Assembly: GCF_030908625.1 (NCBI RefSeq)
Contig: NZ_CP133133.1
Location: 930,001 to 994,000 of the forward strand
Direction of reading: 5' to 3'
Origin: Paludicola sp. MB14-C6
GTDB taxonomy: Bacteria > Bacillota > Clostridia > Oscillospirales > Ruminococcaceae
DNA: 64,000 bases
The number at the start of each line of letters is the position of its first letter. The first letter of the stretch is position 1. A program made the translations under genes and the position numbers. This document shows, in pieces, positions 35,841 through 44,943 of the stretch. A model generated the notes under the pieces. The model had not been told where the DNA came from. It ran no database searches and worked only from the letters and a program-made list of their open reading frames with translations.

Positions 35841-37946
35841 ATGAATCAAAACTTAATACGACAAATCAATAAAAATTTATTGAACGCTCAAAAACGAGGT
35901 ATGTCTTTTCGGGAATTAGCAGCCTCTTGCGGCGTTCGATCCAGACAACAACGGGAGTTTCGAGAATGTCTTCGTTTTTTAGAAGCAAAAGGTAAAATAT
36001 TAGACCGCAGACTAAAGCTGTATCATACAGAATATTTAGATCTTTCTATGGGAACTGTTTCTCGATTGATGAATACTTTTGGGTTTGTAACGTTAAAAGA
36101 CGGAACAGAAGTTTTTGTACCGGGTAAGTACTTTTTAGGAGCTATGCCGGGTGATACTGTTTTAGTATCACCAATCAAAGCAAGAGGAGATAGTCCCGAA
36201 GGCGAAATTGTAAAAATCTTAAAACATGGTGAGGCAGAGTTTACAGGCGTACTTTGTCAAGATGGTAATGGCTATTATATTGAACCAGATAACTTAGTCA
36301 GATTTAATATGCCTATTAACAAACGTGACCTAAAAGCTGCAAAAATCGGTGATAAAGTTAGATGCGTTATTACAGAACGTGGTTTATCTCATTCGGACCA
36401 TAAGATTGAAATTGTTGAAACCTATGGTGATTCCCAAACAGCCGCAAACTGTGCTCAAGCTCTATTAGATGTAAATGGCATTACGGTTGAATTTTCACAA
36501 GAAGTATTATCAGAAGCTAGAAACATCAGTAAAAGAGGAGTCCATGAATCGGATTTTGCAGGAAGAGAAGATTTTCGAAATGAAATTATCTTTACGATTG
36601 ACTCAGCCGACACAAAAGATATTGACGATGCGATTTCTCTAAAAAAAATTGGAAGCTATTATGAGCTTGGCGTTCATATTGCGGACGTTTCTCATTATGT
36701 AAAATTAGGATCTGCTTTAGAAAAAGAAGCATATGAACGTGGAACCAGTATTTACTTCGCAAATAGAGTTGTTCCCATGTTACCAAAGGAATTATCAAAC
36801 GATATCTGTTCATTGAATGAAAATGTTGACCGTCTTACTTTTTCCTGCTTAATGACCATAAGCGAAGATGGAAAGCTTGTAGACTTTGATTTTAAGAAGT
36901 CAATCATTCATTCAAGAGTAAAAGGTGTTTATAAAGAAATCAATAGAATTTTAAACCACACCGAAGATGATTCTATTAAGCAGAAATATAGTGGCTTATA
37001 CGATACGCTGTTTTTAATGAAAGAGTTAGCAAATATTTTAACTCGAAATAAACTAGGCAGAGGTTCACCTGAAATTGAAACAAGCGAAAGCTATATTGTT
37101 TTAGGTCCTCAAGGTACAACTGTTGACATTCTTCCTAGAACACGTGGCGAATCAGAAGTTATGATAGAGGAATTCATGCTTATGGCAAATGAAGCTGCAG
37201 CTTCGGCTGCTAAGCTAAAGCAAGTCCCATTTGTTTACCGTGTTCATGAGCCACCATCCGAAGATAAAATCAACAACTTGCATACCGCACTTTCCGCTTT
37301 GGGTGTGACTTGCAATGATGTAAAGCTTGGTATGGAGCCTAAAGTACTATCCCGACTCATTAACCAATCAAAAGGTGAAAAAATATACCCGATCGTAAAT
37401 ATGCTTGTATTGCGCTCCATGTCCAAAGCAAAATACCATGAAGTTCCTATTGGCCACTTCGGTTTAGTATTAGAAAATTACGCGCAATTCACTTCCCCAA
37501 TTCGACGTTATCCCGATTTAACAATTCATCGAGTATTAAGTGAATTGGTGAAAGGAACTCCATCACAAAAGGTAACAGCAAAATTCGAACAATTTGTTGT
37601 TAAATCTGCTCGTCGTTCAACCGAAACGGAATTAAACGCAATGAAATTAGAGCGTCAATGTGATGACTGCTATAAAGCAGAATATATGAAGCTGCATATC
37701 GGTGAAGAATTTGAAGGTATTATCTCTTCTGTTGCACCACATGGCATTTACGTTATGCTTCCTAATACCGTCGAAGGACTTGTCAAAGTATCCAACCTTC
37801 CACAAGGACAATACGATTTTGATGAAATGTTCCAATATAAGAACTTAAATACCAATCAAACCTATCGAATTGGTGATTCCATTAAAGTGCGTTGCATCAG
37901 CGTTGATGTAAGTGCTGGAAATATCGATTTTGAAACCGTTGAATAA
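35841..37946 (+). CDS. rnr: Ribonuclease R
   Basis: 3'-5' exoribonuclease degrading structured RNA. 701 residues: an N-terminal winged-helix/cold-shock region, the RNB catalytic domain with IDSADTKDIDDAISL (metal-binding aspartates) near residue 253, the conserved YAQFTSPIRRYPDLTIHR segment, and a C-terminal S1 domain (about 625-700). ACAAGGAG precedes the ATG. In many relatives smpB and ssrA follow; they do not here. Confidence 0.96.
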   Translation: MNQNLIRQINKNLLNAQKRGMSFRELAASCGVRSRQQREFRECLRFLEAKGKILDRRLKLYHTEYLDLSMGTVSRLMNTFGFVTLKDGTEVFVPGKYFLGAMPGDTVLVSPIKARGDSPEGEIVKILKHGEAEFTGVLCQDGNGYYIEPDNLVRFNMPINKRDLKAAKIGDKVRCVITERGLSHSDHKIEIVETYGDSQTAANCAQALLDVNGITVEFSQEVLSEARNISKRGVHESDFAGREDFRNEIIFTIDSADTKDIDDAISLKKIGSYYELGVHIADVSHYVKLGSALEKEAYERGTSIYFANRVVPMLPKELSNDICSLNENVDRLTFSCLMTISEDGKLVDFDFKKSIIHSRVKGVYKEINRILNHTEDDSIKQKYSGLYDTLFLMKELANILTRNKLGRGSPEIETSESYIVLGPQGTTVDILPRTRGESEVMIEEFMLMANEAAASAAKLKQVPFVYRVHEPPSEDKINNLHTALSALGVTCNDVKLGMEPKVLSRLINQSKGEKIYPIVNMLVLRSMSKAKYHEVPIGHFGLVLENYAQFTSPIRRYPDLTIHRVLSELVKGTPSQKVTAKFEQFVVKSARRSTETELNAMKLERQCDDCYKAEYMKLHIGEEFEGIISSVAPHGIYVMLPNTVEGLVKVSNLPQGQYDFDEMFQYKNLNTNQTYRIGDSIKVRCISVDVSAGNIDFETVE

Positions 37947-37949
37947 GAT

Positions 37950-37985
37950 AAAAGACTTAGAAAATCATTTTTTCTAAGTCTTTTT
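37950..37985. terminator. Bidirectional terminator after rnr
   Basis: AAAGACTTAGAAAA pairs with TTTTCTAAGTCTTT, followed by TTATTTTT. Convergent genes on both sides. Confidence 0.85.
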
Positions 37986-39438
37986 ATTTTTCATAACAAT
38001 TTAAAACATCCATCATTTTCTTTGCCTTTTCAAATTCAAGGTTTGGGATAACATGACGTTTCTTACCCTCTGAATAAGTATAGACAATAACATCGCAACA
38101 GCCAGACATTAACTGGAATGCACTTCTTCTCATTGTAACCTTAGTAATTCTTCGAATCGGAACAGCAATCGTTTTAATTCGATATCCGTAAGTATAGTTA
38201 AAAGTATATACTTCATCTACCAAACCAATACCCGTATGAAAATAGGAGGTAATCTTCACGAATAAATACCACCAACAAGGTATTTCAGCCATGATTCCTA
38301 TAAACGTAATCATTTCAGAGTAATGCGGAAACAGCCAATATCCAATTAGCCAAAAGGCAGTAGCACCAATCACCCACCAAATTGGCGGAATCAAAAATCG
38401 AGAAAGAAACTTTAATTCCGATTTTAAAGTAGGCTTACATAATGGTATTTCAGGAAGCAAAAGCCGAATATTTTTTTGTAAATTATGCTTTTCCGCTGCT
38501 GGCATTAATATGGATAATTCGTCCTTTCCCTTGCCATAGCCGTTTGAGTGAATGAGTGCTGTATACACCCCAAACCACTTTGTTAAAAGCGTTTGACGAA
38601 GCTCAACCAAGTTGATGCGTTTTACCGTTATTAAATATTGACGTCTTGTAATAATCCCACGCTGAATTTCCAAACTGCCGCCTTGTCGTGTTGCGGAAAA
38701 ACGGAAATTGCGAATTAAATTTAATAAAAATGATACTCCCCAGCCACCTAACAACACATATGCAATAATAGCTGCTGCCGGCGGAATACCAAACGCAAAT
38801 ACTTGCGCTAATGTGGTAAGATGCTCCACCACTTGATTTTCATATTCTTTTCCAAGCGTTTTTCCAAGACCCGAAATAAACGTAGATACAAATAGTACAC
38901 CTGTTAACGTATTGGATACAACAAATGACAAAATTGCAATATAAATATTCTTAGGAAGATAAACTCTTTTTATTTCACCAGGATTTATAAATGGCTTTTT
39001 TACCTTTCCAATAATCTTATCCAGCTGCTTTTTATAAATAATAACTCTAAAATCTGCAGTAGTTGGGAGGCCGCCATCCGTATCTGCTGATAGCTTTACC
39101 GCTTTTAATGGAATCAGATAAAATGGAAATTGAATTGACACAACAGAGAGCTTATGATAAGGAATAAACCGTTCCTTTACAATAAAAATCCCCTTTTTTA
39201 AATAAATTCCATCCTTAGAAAAACAATAGGTATAGCGATACCAAGCGATTAAACCTGCTCCAATAATAAATAAAATTGTTAATATATCAATCCAAGCACC
39301 CTGCAGCCATGCATAAAATCCAACATTCGTAAAAAATAAAGCGCGTATAGCCGGCAAGAGCAGTAAAATCAAGAACTTCGATGTATGCTCTACGATATTT
39401 ATAACATGAGAATGTTTGTATTCCATGAAACCCGCCAT
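37984..39438 (-). CDS. PH-domain membrane protein, YdbT-like
   Basis: 484 residues alternating paired membrane helices with three bacterial PH (bPH2) segments, for example ERFIPYHKLSVVSIQFPFYL, ITVKRINLVELRQTLLTKWFGV and RITKVTMRRSAFQLMSGCCD. This layout matches Bacillus YdbT. Together with the smaller YdbS-like protein upstream it forms a conserved pair of unknown function, linked in Bacillus to resistance against certain antimicrobial peptides. Start ATG 39438 has a weak ribosome site; ATG 39426 is an alternative. Confidence 0.8.
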   Translation of the reverse strand: MAGFMEYKHSHVINIVEHTSKFLILLLLPAIRALFFTNVGFYAWLQGAWIDILTILFIIGAGLIAWYRYTYCFSKDGIYLKKGIFIVKERFIPYHKLSVVSIQFPFYLIPLKAVKLSADTDGGLPTTADFRVIIYKKQLDKIIGKVKKPFINPGEIKRVYLPKNIYIAILSFVVSNTLTGVLFVSTFISGLGKTLGKEYENQVVEHLTTLAQVFAFGIPPAAAIIAYVLLGGWGVSFLLNLIRNFRFSATRQGGSLEIQRGIITRRQYLITVKRINLVELRQTLLTKWFGVYTALIHSNGYGKGKDELSILMPAAEKHNLQKNIRLLLPEIPLCKPTLKSELKFLSRFLIPPIWWVIGATAFWLIGYWLFPHYSEMITFIGIMAEIPCWWYLFVKITSYFHTGIGLVDEVYTFNYTYGYRIKTIAVPIRRITKVTMRRSAFQLMSGCCDVIVYTYSEGKKRHVIPNLEFEKAKKMMDVLNCYEK

Positions 39439-39472
39439 TCTGCTGACGATAATGTTTTGCTTTATTTGATTT

Positions 39473-39500
39473 CTTATCGTTCTCGCCGCAAAACGATAAG
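39473..39500 (-). repeat. Inverted repeat in the YdbS-YdbT gap
   Basis: CTTATCGTT / AACGATAAG arms around a 10-base loop, directly after the upstream gene's stop. No T-run; probably an mRNA hairpin. Confidence 0.5.
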
Positions 39501-39501
39501 T

Positions 39502-39945
39502 TTATGCAATAGAAGATTTTTCTTTTGACAATAAAACCGCCAATTCTTTCGCACGTTTTGAGTTTAAAAAAGCGATTGTCATACTTCCCCCAGCCGCCGA
39601 AACAACGAGTGTGCTAATGTGTAGCAATGGTGTCAACGGGTTATTATATACAGTAACGAAAACAATACGTTCTCGATATAAAATTTGAGTAGAAGTAAAA
39701 AACACACCTTTTTTATATACAATAGCATCTTCGTTAATTCCAAATGAAGCATTCAAATATAAGAACGGAACATAGATGAATGTTAGCGCTATCGTAAGCG
39801 CTCCTAGAAGCCATAAGGAAGTATACCAAAGCCAAGTATGAGGATTGAGTACAAACAATATAACAATCAGTATCAACGCTGTTACAGCCAGCGTTATGAT
39901 TTCCCACATGACTGCTGCCGTAATAGATAATCGTTCGAATTTCAT
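39502..39945 (-). CDS. PH-domain membrane protein, YdbS-like
   Basis: 147 residues with two N-terminal membrane helices (about 10-57) and one bPH2 domain (about 62-140, INEDAIVYKKGVFFTSTQIL). The partner of the YdbT-like protein that follows on the same strand. A GGGAGGTG ribosome site lies 13 bases upstream of ATG 39945, rather far, but no other start fits because of an in-frame stop. Confidence 0.78.
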   Translation of the reverse strand: MKFERLSITAAVMWEIITLAVTALILIVILFVLNPHTWLWYTSLWLLGALTIALTFIYVPFLYLNASFGINEDAIVYKKGVFFTSTQILYRERIVFVTVYNNPLTPLLHISTLVVSAAGGSMTIAFLNSKRAKELAVLLSKEKSSIA

Positions 39946-40028
39946 ATTTGCTTATGTACACCTCCCACCTGTAATCATTATTTTACCACTATTATACCAA
40001 ACTGTAAACTGAATTATGTTGCCTTACA

Positions 40029-40060
40029 TAACAAAAAAGACGGAAGTCCGCCTTTTTTGT
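40029..40060 (-). terminator. Second hairpin terminator downstream of the 3D-domain gene
   Basis: Reverse strand AAAAAAGGCGGA / TCCGTCTTTTTT hairpin (one G.U pair) ending in a T-run. Confidence 0.6.
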
Positions 40061-40104
40061 TGATATTCATTATTTACTGTTTATATGATATCCAATATGA
40101 AAAT

Positions 40105-40135
40105 AAGTGGAGCCATCCTTTGGATGATTCCACTT
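40105..40135 (-). terminator. Hairpin after the 3D-domain gene
   Basis: Arms AAGTGGAATCATCC and GGATGGCTCCACTT on the reverse strand (one mismatch, one G.U), eight bases after the stop, followed by ATTTTCAT. Confidence 0.65.
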
Positions 40136-40142
40136 AATCATT

Positions 40143-41174
40143 TTACAGTACATATACCTCTACGGTTTTAGCTCCAAACAAGCAACTTTCTTGATAAGAA
40201 CCAAAGAATAAATCTACTAAAGCTGCTCCATCCGCAACAGCATGGCCTGTATCTTTTACTTCTGCATAACCATAAGTGAAAGATCCGTTTGGCGTTTTAA
40301 TATACAACCTTGTTCCTCTTGGAAATCTACTTAAATTCATTGCAACGTAACCTGGCTTCAAAGCAGTACGTTTTCCTAAAGAACTGTAAGCAGTAGCTCT
40401 TCCTGTATATTTTGCTTTATAGGACACAGGGTTGCCATTTCCATCTAGTTGAACTGGTTGCTTTGGAATCAATTGAGAAACCGGAGCATTTGGATCGCCA
40501 AGCAACACAACTGTTGTAATTGGTTTTTTTACAACCGTTTCAGAAATCAACTTTTCTTCCACAACCTGACCGTCAATAAGCGTTTGTTTTGTTGCAGTTT
40601 CTAAAACACCATTTGCACCTTGAGATAAAACTCTGGTTTTACCCTTCGGCAATGTTTGTGTTGGAACTTTCATAATTTCACATGGAATCGGTGTTTGGGA
40701 TGTTATTGTTTTGTAAACTACCCGATTAATAATAATATCCATGTTATTGTTAATTGGTTCGTCCAATGAAACATTGATTAGATCATCATCTACCAGTTTC
40801 ACATTTGCTCTTTCTAATGCTTCCTTTACAGTACCTTTTGGTAAATATACTGAATTCAATTTACCATCAGCTGTAATATCTACTTTTCTTGCACGATGTA
40901 TTGTAATTGTTGCTTTATTATCTTGAAATCCGGTAAAATCAATTTCATCATACGGGGAAAGCGCAATATTTTGCTGAGCTAATATAGCTTGTGGCTGATT
41001 TTCAGAAGTGTACACTATTGTCTGCACCTTTTCGTCATCAATGACGACAAGATATTTTGTCACCGCTGCACCAATCAGTACAGCAACTAAAACGCAGCTC
41101 GCAACACATATAACCAATAAACGTGCAAGCTTTGTTTTCAACAGCTCGGTACACCTACTTCGTATCGAGTCCAT
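40143..41174 (-). CDS. YabE-like secreted protein with DUF348, G5 and 3D domains
   Basis: 343 residues from ATG 41174 (GGAGGT upstream). An N-terminal signal-anchor helix (about 18-42) is followed by two DUF348-like repeats (about 45-160), a G5-like domain (about 165-230, VVEEKLISETVVKKPITTVV), and a C-terminal 3D domain (about 250-343) with GRATAYSS, KDTGHAVADGAALVDLFF and the conserved aspartates of the MltA/3D fold. Relatives of Bacillus YabE/YocH are thought to remodel peptidoglycan, so an extracellular cell-wall hydrolase role is likely. Driven by a consensus sigma-A promoter. Confidence 0.9.
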   Translation of the reverse strand: MDSIRSRCTELLKTKLARLLVICVASCVLVAVLIGAAVTKYLVVIDDEKVQTIVYTSENQPQAILAQQNIALSPYDEIDFTGFQDNKATITIHRARKVDITADGKLNSVYLPKGTVKEALERANVKLVDDDLINVSLDEPINNNMDIIINRVVYKTITSQTPIPCEIMKVPTQTLPKGKTRVLSQGANGVLETATKQTLIDGQVVEEKLISETVVKKPITTVVLLGDPNAPVSQLIPKQPVQLDGNGNPVSYKAKYTGRATAYSSLGKRTALKPGYVAMNLSRFPRGTRLYIKTPNGSFTYGYAEVKDTGHAVADGAALVDLFFGSYQESCLFGAKTVEVYVL

Positions 41175-41256
41175 AATAACCTCCAATAATTTATACTAGT
41201 TTTTGATTGATAACCAACCAAAATTTATCTGTTACAATTGTTACCGTTTTGTAAGT

Positions 41257-41285
41257 ATTATATTCACTAATTTGTAATTTGTCAA
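41257..41285 (-). promoter_or_regulatory. Consensus sigma-A promoter of the YabE-like gene
   Basis: Reverse strand TTGACA (41280-41285), 17-bp spacer, TATAAT (41257-41262): both hexamers perfect. Transcription would start about 75 bp before the gene. Confidence 0.85.
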
Positions 41286-41665
41286 AACGTTTATGCACAA
41301 TGATTTTGTGCAATTTGTACATATTGCTCTTATTTTTTAATGAATAAATAATTTAATAGTGGAATATTCGACAAATATTGGTATCAAAATGAATTGATTT
41401 AAACTTTCCTCTTTGTATTTTTGACTAAATATCAAATTAAAATTTGTTTGTCAATATTATTATATTTATAATAACAAAGTAAAATTAATTTGTTGAATAC
41501 TTACAAATTATATTTTTTATTATGTAATGAAATGTAATTACAATACAAATTGTAATATAATATGTATATTTAATTAACGCAAAACTTTAATTTAACTAAT
41601 TTACATGTAAATACCTATATTTATTTATATAATTTTAACAAATTGTAATAAATTAGAACATAATT
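41286..41665. other. AT-rich intergenic stretch without visible genes
   Basis: About 380 bp of very A/T-rich sequence between the YabE-like promoter and the terminator at 41666. I see scattered short ACAAATTGTAAT-type words but no open frame with a ribosome site and no riboswitch core. Confidence 0.6.
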
Positions 41666-41698
41666 AAAGAGCAGTTAACAATAACTGCTCTTTTTCGT
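41666..41698 (-). terminator. Terminator of the spoIIP operon
   Basis: AAAGAGCAGTTA / TAACTGCTCTTT stem, 4-base loop, A/T-rich flanks on both sides; five bases after the stop of the 117-residue protein. Confidence 0.85.
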
Positions 41699-41702
41699 AG
41701 TA

Positions 41703-42056
41703 TTAAATATATGAAGTTACTAGCCTATATGCTCCTTCTATTATCCCTGATATTAACTGAGTAAAAGCTTTAAAAGATGATGGTATGAATAATTGAAATT
41801 GGTTTATTTTTTCGGCTAACCCGTTTATCCACCTAAAATCCACCGTACCAGATACATTAAAAATAGTAAAGGAATAAGTTCCGTTCATATGATTGGTTAG
41901 TGTGAATATAACAAATGGCTCAAGATGAAGCGTATTTTCTACTCGATATACAATTAACGCCAGCCCACATACTAATAACACCAAGAGTAATGTAATAAAT
42001 GAAGACATAAATACATCTGCTTTGTAACTTCCTTTTAATTTCATTTTTACCGCCAT
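41703..42056 (-). CDS. Small membrane protein downstream of spoIIP
   Basis: Not recognised. 117 residues with one clear membrane helix (about 16-37, FITLLLVLLVCGLALIVYRV) and a mostly hydrophobic extracytoplasmic tail ending in LISGIIEGAYRLVTSYI. It lies 25 bp after spoIIP on the same strand and shares its terminator, so it may be co-expressed during sporulation. The start could be ATG 42056 or 42044. Confidence 0.65.
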   Translation of the reverse strand: MAVKMKLKGSYKADVFMSSFITLLLVLLVCGLALIVYRVENTLHLEPFVIFTLTNHMNGTYSFTIFNVSGTVDFRWINGLAEKINQFQLFIPSSFKAFTQLISGIIEGAYRLVTSYI

Positions 42057-42081
42057 TCTTTTTTCATTATTCCAATCATCA

Positions 42082-43206
42082 TTATTTCAATGAAGCTAAC
42101 GTTTTGGCTAAGCTGTCGCCTACTAATTGTCCACAATAAATTGCTTCATCCAATGAATTTGCGTGTCCACCCATTTCTAATAAAATAGATCCTGTTGTTA
42201 AATTCTGATTATATTTTCGATAGTCAAATAGAATAGGTCTTGCAAGTGTTGGATAGTCTTTCTCCATTTGACGTTGCAAGCTGGCACTGAATTTTAAGTT
42301 TTCCATATAATTCGGCATACCCATTTTACCGTTGTCGCATCCAGAGATAATCATCACTTGTGCACATGATTTTCCGTTAATCGTTGTTACAGGTGCTATC
42401 ATTGTATTTTCATCAGGTTGAATTGCATCTCGATGCACATCCAGAACAACCTTTATAGATGGATTCTCTTTCAAAATTCTCTTTACTGTTACTGCTGAAC
42501 GCTCATACGCACCATTATAAGATGGGTAGTCATGTAATGTTTTATCATGAATTACGCCAATCCCCGCCGCTGTGAGTTGCTTTTCAATTTCATCGCCGAT
42601 TCTTACCATGTTTTTTGTATTATCGGTTGTTCGAGAAGTAGAACCTTTATAAAACCAATCTCGGCTTTCGGATTCAAAGCTTTCTGTTGTATGGGTATGC
42701 ATGATAAGTACTTCAGGCTTTTTATCTGCTTTTATTTTAAACTTAGGCTTTTGCTCAACTGCCTTTTTTATTGTGTCTATAGATAGCTTAGTGCAATTTT
42801 TAATATATCCATTATTTAGTGGAATATACAAAGCAGTGGTGCCTGCTTTGTAGGTCTGTTTTAAAATTTTGCCTGTATTATTAGGCATATCAGAAGAAGT
42901 TGTTGAAGAAGAGGATGCACTCTCAGTTTGACTCGAAGAAGATTGGCTTTGCGGTGGCACATATTCATCATATGGTACAGATTCCGTATCATTATTCACT
43001 TGTAAATTATCATCTATGATAAAGTCTTGTTTCATTGCAGATTTTCCGCCTTCCAAAAAACTTAATCCGGCAGAAATTGCAGCAGCATTTTCAAAAAACG
43101 GTTTTACATATGGTAATGTAACCGCAGACATTACATATATTAAAGGAATACACAAGATGAATGATACTATTCTTAATATTCCTTGCAATCTCTTCCGATT
43201 ACGCAC
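42082..43206 (-). CDS. spoIIP: Stage II sporulation protein P
   Basis: Membrane-anchored peptidoglycan amidase/endopeptidase that thins the septum during engulfment, working with SpoIID and SpoIIM. 374 residues: membrane helix at about 12-35, a Ser-rich linker (about 85-108), then the SpoIIP amidase domain with VLIMHTHTTESF (H170, H172, E175), DVHRDAI and a late LLEMGGHANSL. GTG start behind GAGGGTG. Preceded by gpr and a sigma-E-like promoter, as in Bacillus (rpsT-gpr-spoIIP). Confidence 0.93.
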   Translation of the reverse strand: MRNRKRLQGILRIVSFILCIPLIYVMSAVTLPYVKPFFENAAAISAGLSFLEGGKSAMKQDFIIDDNLQVNNDTESVPYDEYVPPQSQSSSSQTESASSSSTTSSDMPNNTGKILKQTYKAGTTALYIPLNNGYIKNCTKLSIDTIKKAVEQKPKFKIKADKKPEVLIMHTHTTESFESESRDWFYKGSTSRTTDNTKNMVRIGDEIEKQLTAAGIGVIHDKTLHDYPSYNGAYERSAVTVKRILKENPSIKVVLDVHRDAIQPDENTMIAPVTTINGKSCAQVMIISGCDNGKMGMPNYMENLKFSASLQRQMEKDYPTLARPILFDYRKYNQNLTTGSILLEMGGHANSLDEAIYCGQLVGDSLAKTLASLK

Positions 43207-43272
43207 ACAATCACCCTCTTTAACTTGTCTTTTTTCCCTTTGGAAAAATTCACATAATCAGTCTGATATATA

Positions 43273-43300
43273 ATTGTATGCGACCATATAAATTTTATGC
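43273..43300 (-). promoter_or_regulatory. Sigma-E-like sporulation promoter of spoIIP
   Basis: Reverse strand GCATAAA (43294-43300), 13-bp spacer, CATACAAT (43273-43280), matching the mother-cell sigma-E pattern (KMATATT-N14-CATACANT). spoIIP is sigma-E dependent in Bacillus, which fits. Confidence 0.65.
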
Positions 43301-43308
43301 TTTTGCTT

Positions 43309-44184
43309 TTATCCTACCAATGCAACTAGGTCCTCTAAAGCTAATGATGGCTGTAATGCTTTGTTAATCGAAAAAGCAACTAATTTTGCAGCATGCTCTA
43401 CAACAACATCAATTTCTCTTGGAGTTACCATCATGGTTCTTCCATTATCGGATACTTTACAACTCTGATTGCCCTCTCCTAATAAATCATACGCAATCGT
43501 AGTCATATCAACAACCATAGGTACCCCTACAGAAATTACAGGTATTCCTAATGTCGTTTCGCTTAATTCTTTTCTGCGATTTTGCACTCCAGAACCGGGA
43601 CTGATTCCCGTATTGGAAACTTGAACCGTTGTTCCTAAACGGTCAATACTTTTTGCAGCAAGTGCATCAATTACAACCACAAAGCTTGGATTTAACTCCT
43701 TTACTAAAGAAGCAACAACCTCTGCTGTTTCAATTCCTGTTTGCCCTAATACGCCGGGAGCAATAGCCGAAACCGCACAAATACCCTCTAATCCAATTGC
43801 CTTCTTTAAATCATCATCAATATGTCTGGTTGCAAAAGTATAAGAAATTGCTTTAGGGCCTAACGCATCGGGAGTAATATCTGAGTTTCCAAGTCCAACA
43901 ATTAATGCTCCATTTTTGTTTTCGGGAAACATACTTGAAAGCTCTTTTGCTACAATTTCAACTTCTTTTTCGAAACTGTCTGATGGAACTTTAAAATCAG
44001 ATACATTGAAAGTAACATAAGTTCCTTTGGGCTTATTCAATAGCTTTGATGCCTCATCTGTTTCAATATTCACCTTTACAATTAACATTCCGTCTTTATT
44101 ATCCTCTTGTTTTGTAACTCCCGCAGGTGTAATTTCGCCGTTAATTTCTAACCTTTCGAGTGCTAAATCTGTTCGTATTGACAT
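43309..44184 (-). CDS. gpr: Germination protease GPR
   Basis: Endopeptidase (A25) that degrades small acid-soluble spore proteins at germination. 291 residues from ATG 44184 (GGAGGT eight bases upstream). The N-terminal MSIRTDLALE resembles both the zymogen cleavage zone and SASP cleavage sites. The core segments NGALIVGLGNSDITPDALGP and FVVVIDALAAKSIDRLGTTVQ are characteristic. Made in the forespore under sigma-G in Bacillus; I could not identify a convincing sigma-G box here. Confidence 0.95.
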   Translation of the reverse strand: MSIRTDLALERLEINGEITPAGVTKQEDNKDGMLIVKVNIETDEASKLLNKPKGTYVTFNVSDFKVPSDSFEKEVEIVAKELSSMFPENKNGALIVGLGNSDITPDALGPKAISYTFATRHIDDDLKKAIGLEGICAVSAIAPGVLGQTGIETAEVVASLVKELNPSFVVVIDALAAKSIDRLGTTVQVSNTGISPGSGVQNRRKELSETTLGIPVISVGVPMVVDMTTIAYDLLGEGNQSCKVSDNGRTMMVTPREIDVVVEHAAKLVAFSINKALQPSLALEDLVALVG

Positions 44185-44266
44185 TTTAAGTACCTCCATT
44201 AACATTTTTCAGAAAACTGCTTGCATTTGCTGCAAATTCGTGATATTATTATTGTTGCTGTATCAT

Positions 44267-44311
44267 ACTAATTTGTGTATCCAACTAAGTTGATGTGCAA
44301 TTTGGTATTAT
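44267..44311. repeat. Imperfect hairpin between gpr and rpsT
   Basis: About 20-bp imperfect stem with arms starting ATACTAATTTGTG and ending CAATTTGGTAT around a single-base centre (ACT-a-AGT). No T-run follows. Confidence 0.45.
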
Positions 44312-44369
44312 TAACGTGTCTCGTTTATAAACTATGGCAAACGGTCAATCCGATTAATCGGTATTGATA

Positions 44370-44398
44370 TTGGTATACTTATTATGCCAATTTATAAT
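44370..44398 (+). promoter_or_regulatory. Promoter of rpsT
   Basis: TTGGTA (44370-44375), 17-bp spacer, TATAAT (44393-44398), leaving a leader of about 110 nt. Confidence 0.75.
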
Positions 44399-44399
44399 C

Positions 44400-44460
44400 A
44401 TTTTATCGAACAAATCTATCGCATTATCCTCTCACCCAATGCGTGATCTTTCGATAAAAT
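44400..44460 (+). promoter_or_regulatory. Structured leader of rpsT
   Basis: A perfect 10-bp outer stem, ATTTTATCGA (44400-44409) with TCGATAAAAT (44451-44460), encloses an inner CGCATT / AATGCG stem (44420-44425 with 44438-44443). It lies right after the promoter, so it folds in the 5' leader and could be an autoregulatory S20 target. Confidence 0.55.
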
Positions 44461-44513
44461 TTTCGATTTTAGTTTGTGTCAAAAACTACGCTTTATGTGA
44501 GGGAGGTGCTGGG

Positions 44514-44771
44514 ATGCCTAATATTAAATCAGCTAAAAAAAGAGTGAAAGTTATCGCTACAAAAACTGCGAGAAACAAAGCGCTTAAATCTAACCTAAAA
44601 ACTGTTATCAAAAAAGCAAATGTTGCTTTAGAAACAAATGCTGCAGATAAACAAGATGCTGTTAAAATTGCAGTTAAAAAGTTAGACCAAGCTTGTGCAA
44701 AAGGTTTACTTCACAAAAACAATGTTGCTAGAAAAAAATCTCAACTTGTTTCTAAATTAAACAATGCATAA
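44514..44771 (+). CDS. rpsT: 30S ribosomal protein S20
   Basis: Ribosomal protein binding 16S rRNA, 85 residues, Lys/Ala-rich, beginning MPNIKSAKKRVKVIATKTAR. ATG 44514 follows GGGAGG; the open frame upstream is leader RNA. Divergent from gpr-spoIIP, as in Bacillus. Own promoter, leader and terminator. Confidence 0.97.
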   Translation: MPNIKSAKKRVKVIATKTARNKALKSNLKTVIKKANVALETNAADKQDAVKIAVKKLDQACAKGLLHKNNVARKKSQLVSKLNNA

Positions 44772-44802
44772 TTGAATAACAATATATATTAACTTATATA
44801 TG

Positions 44803-44840
44803 AAGAATCGAACAGCCTTGGGCTGTTCGATTCTTTCTTT
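44803..44840 (+). terminator. Terminator after rpsT
   Basis: Perfect 15-bp stem AAGAATCGAACAGCC / GGCTGTTCGATTCTT with a 3-base loop, TTCTTTT tail. Confidence 0.9.
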
Positions 44841-44943
44841 TATGATATATATTCTATCAAAATGATGTATAATATTACGACTTACGAATACAATAAATTA
44901 GTAACATTTTATTTCATTATTCAACAGATTGGATGGAATCTAT

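Noticed and set aside
41175..41702. Possible cyclic di-AMP riboswitch before the YabE-like cell-wall gene
   Set aside because: Such genes often carry one, but the region is almost pure A/T with no G-rich conserved core, and the promoter leaves only about 75 nt of leader.
44185..44300. Sigma-G promoter for gpr
   Set aside because: No pair of boxes with the right 18-bp spacing could be found, although one is expected from biology.
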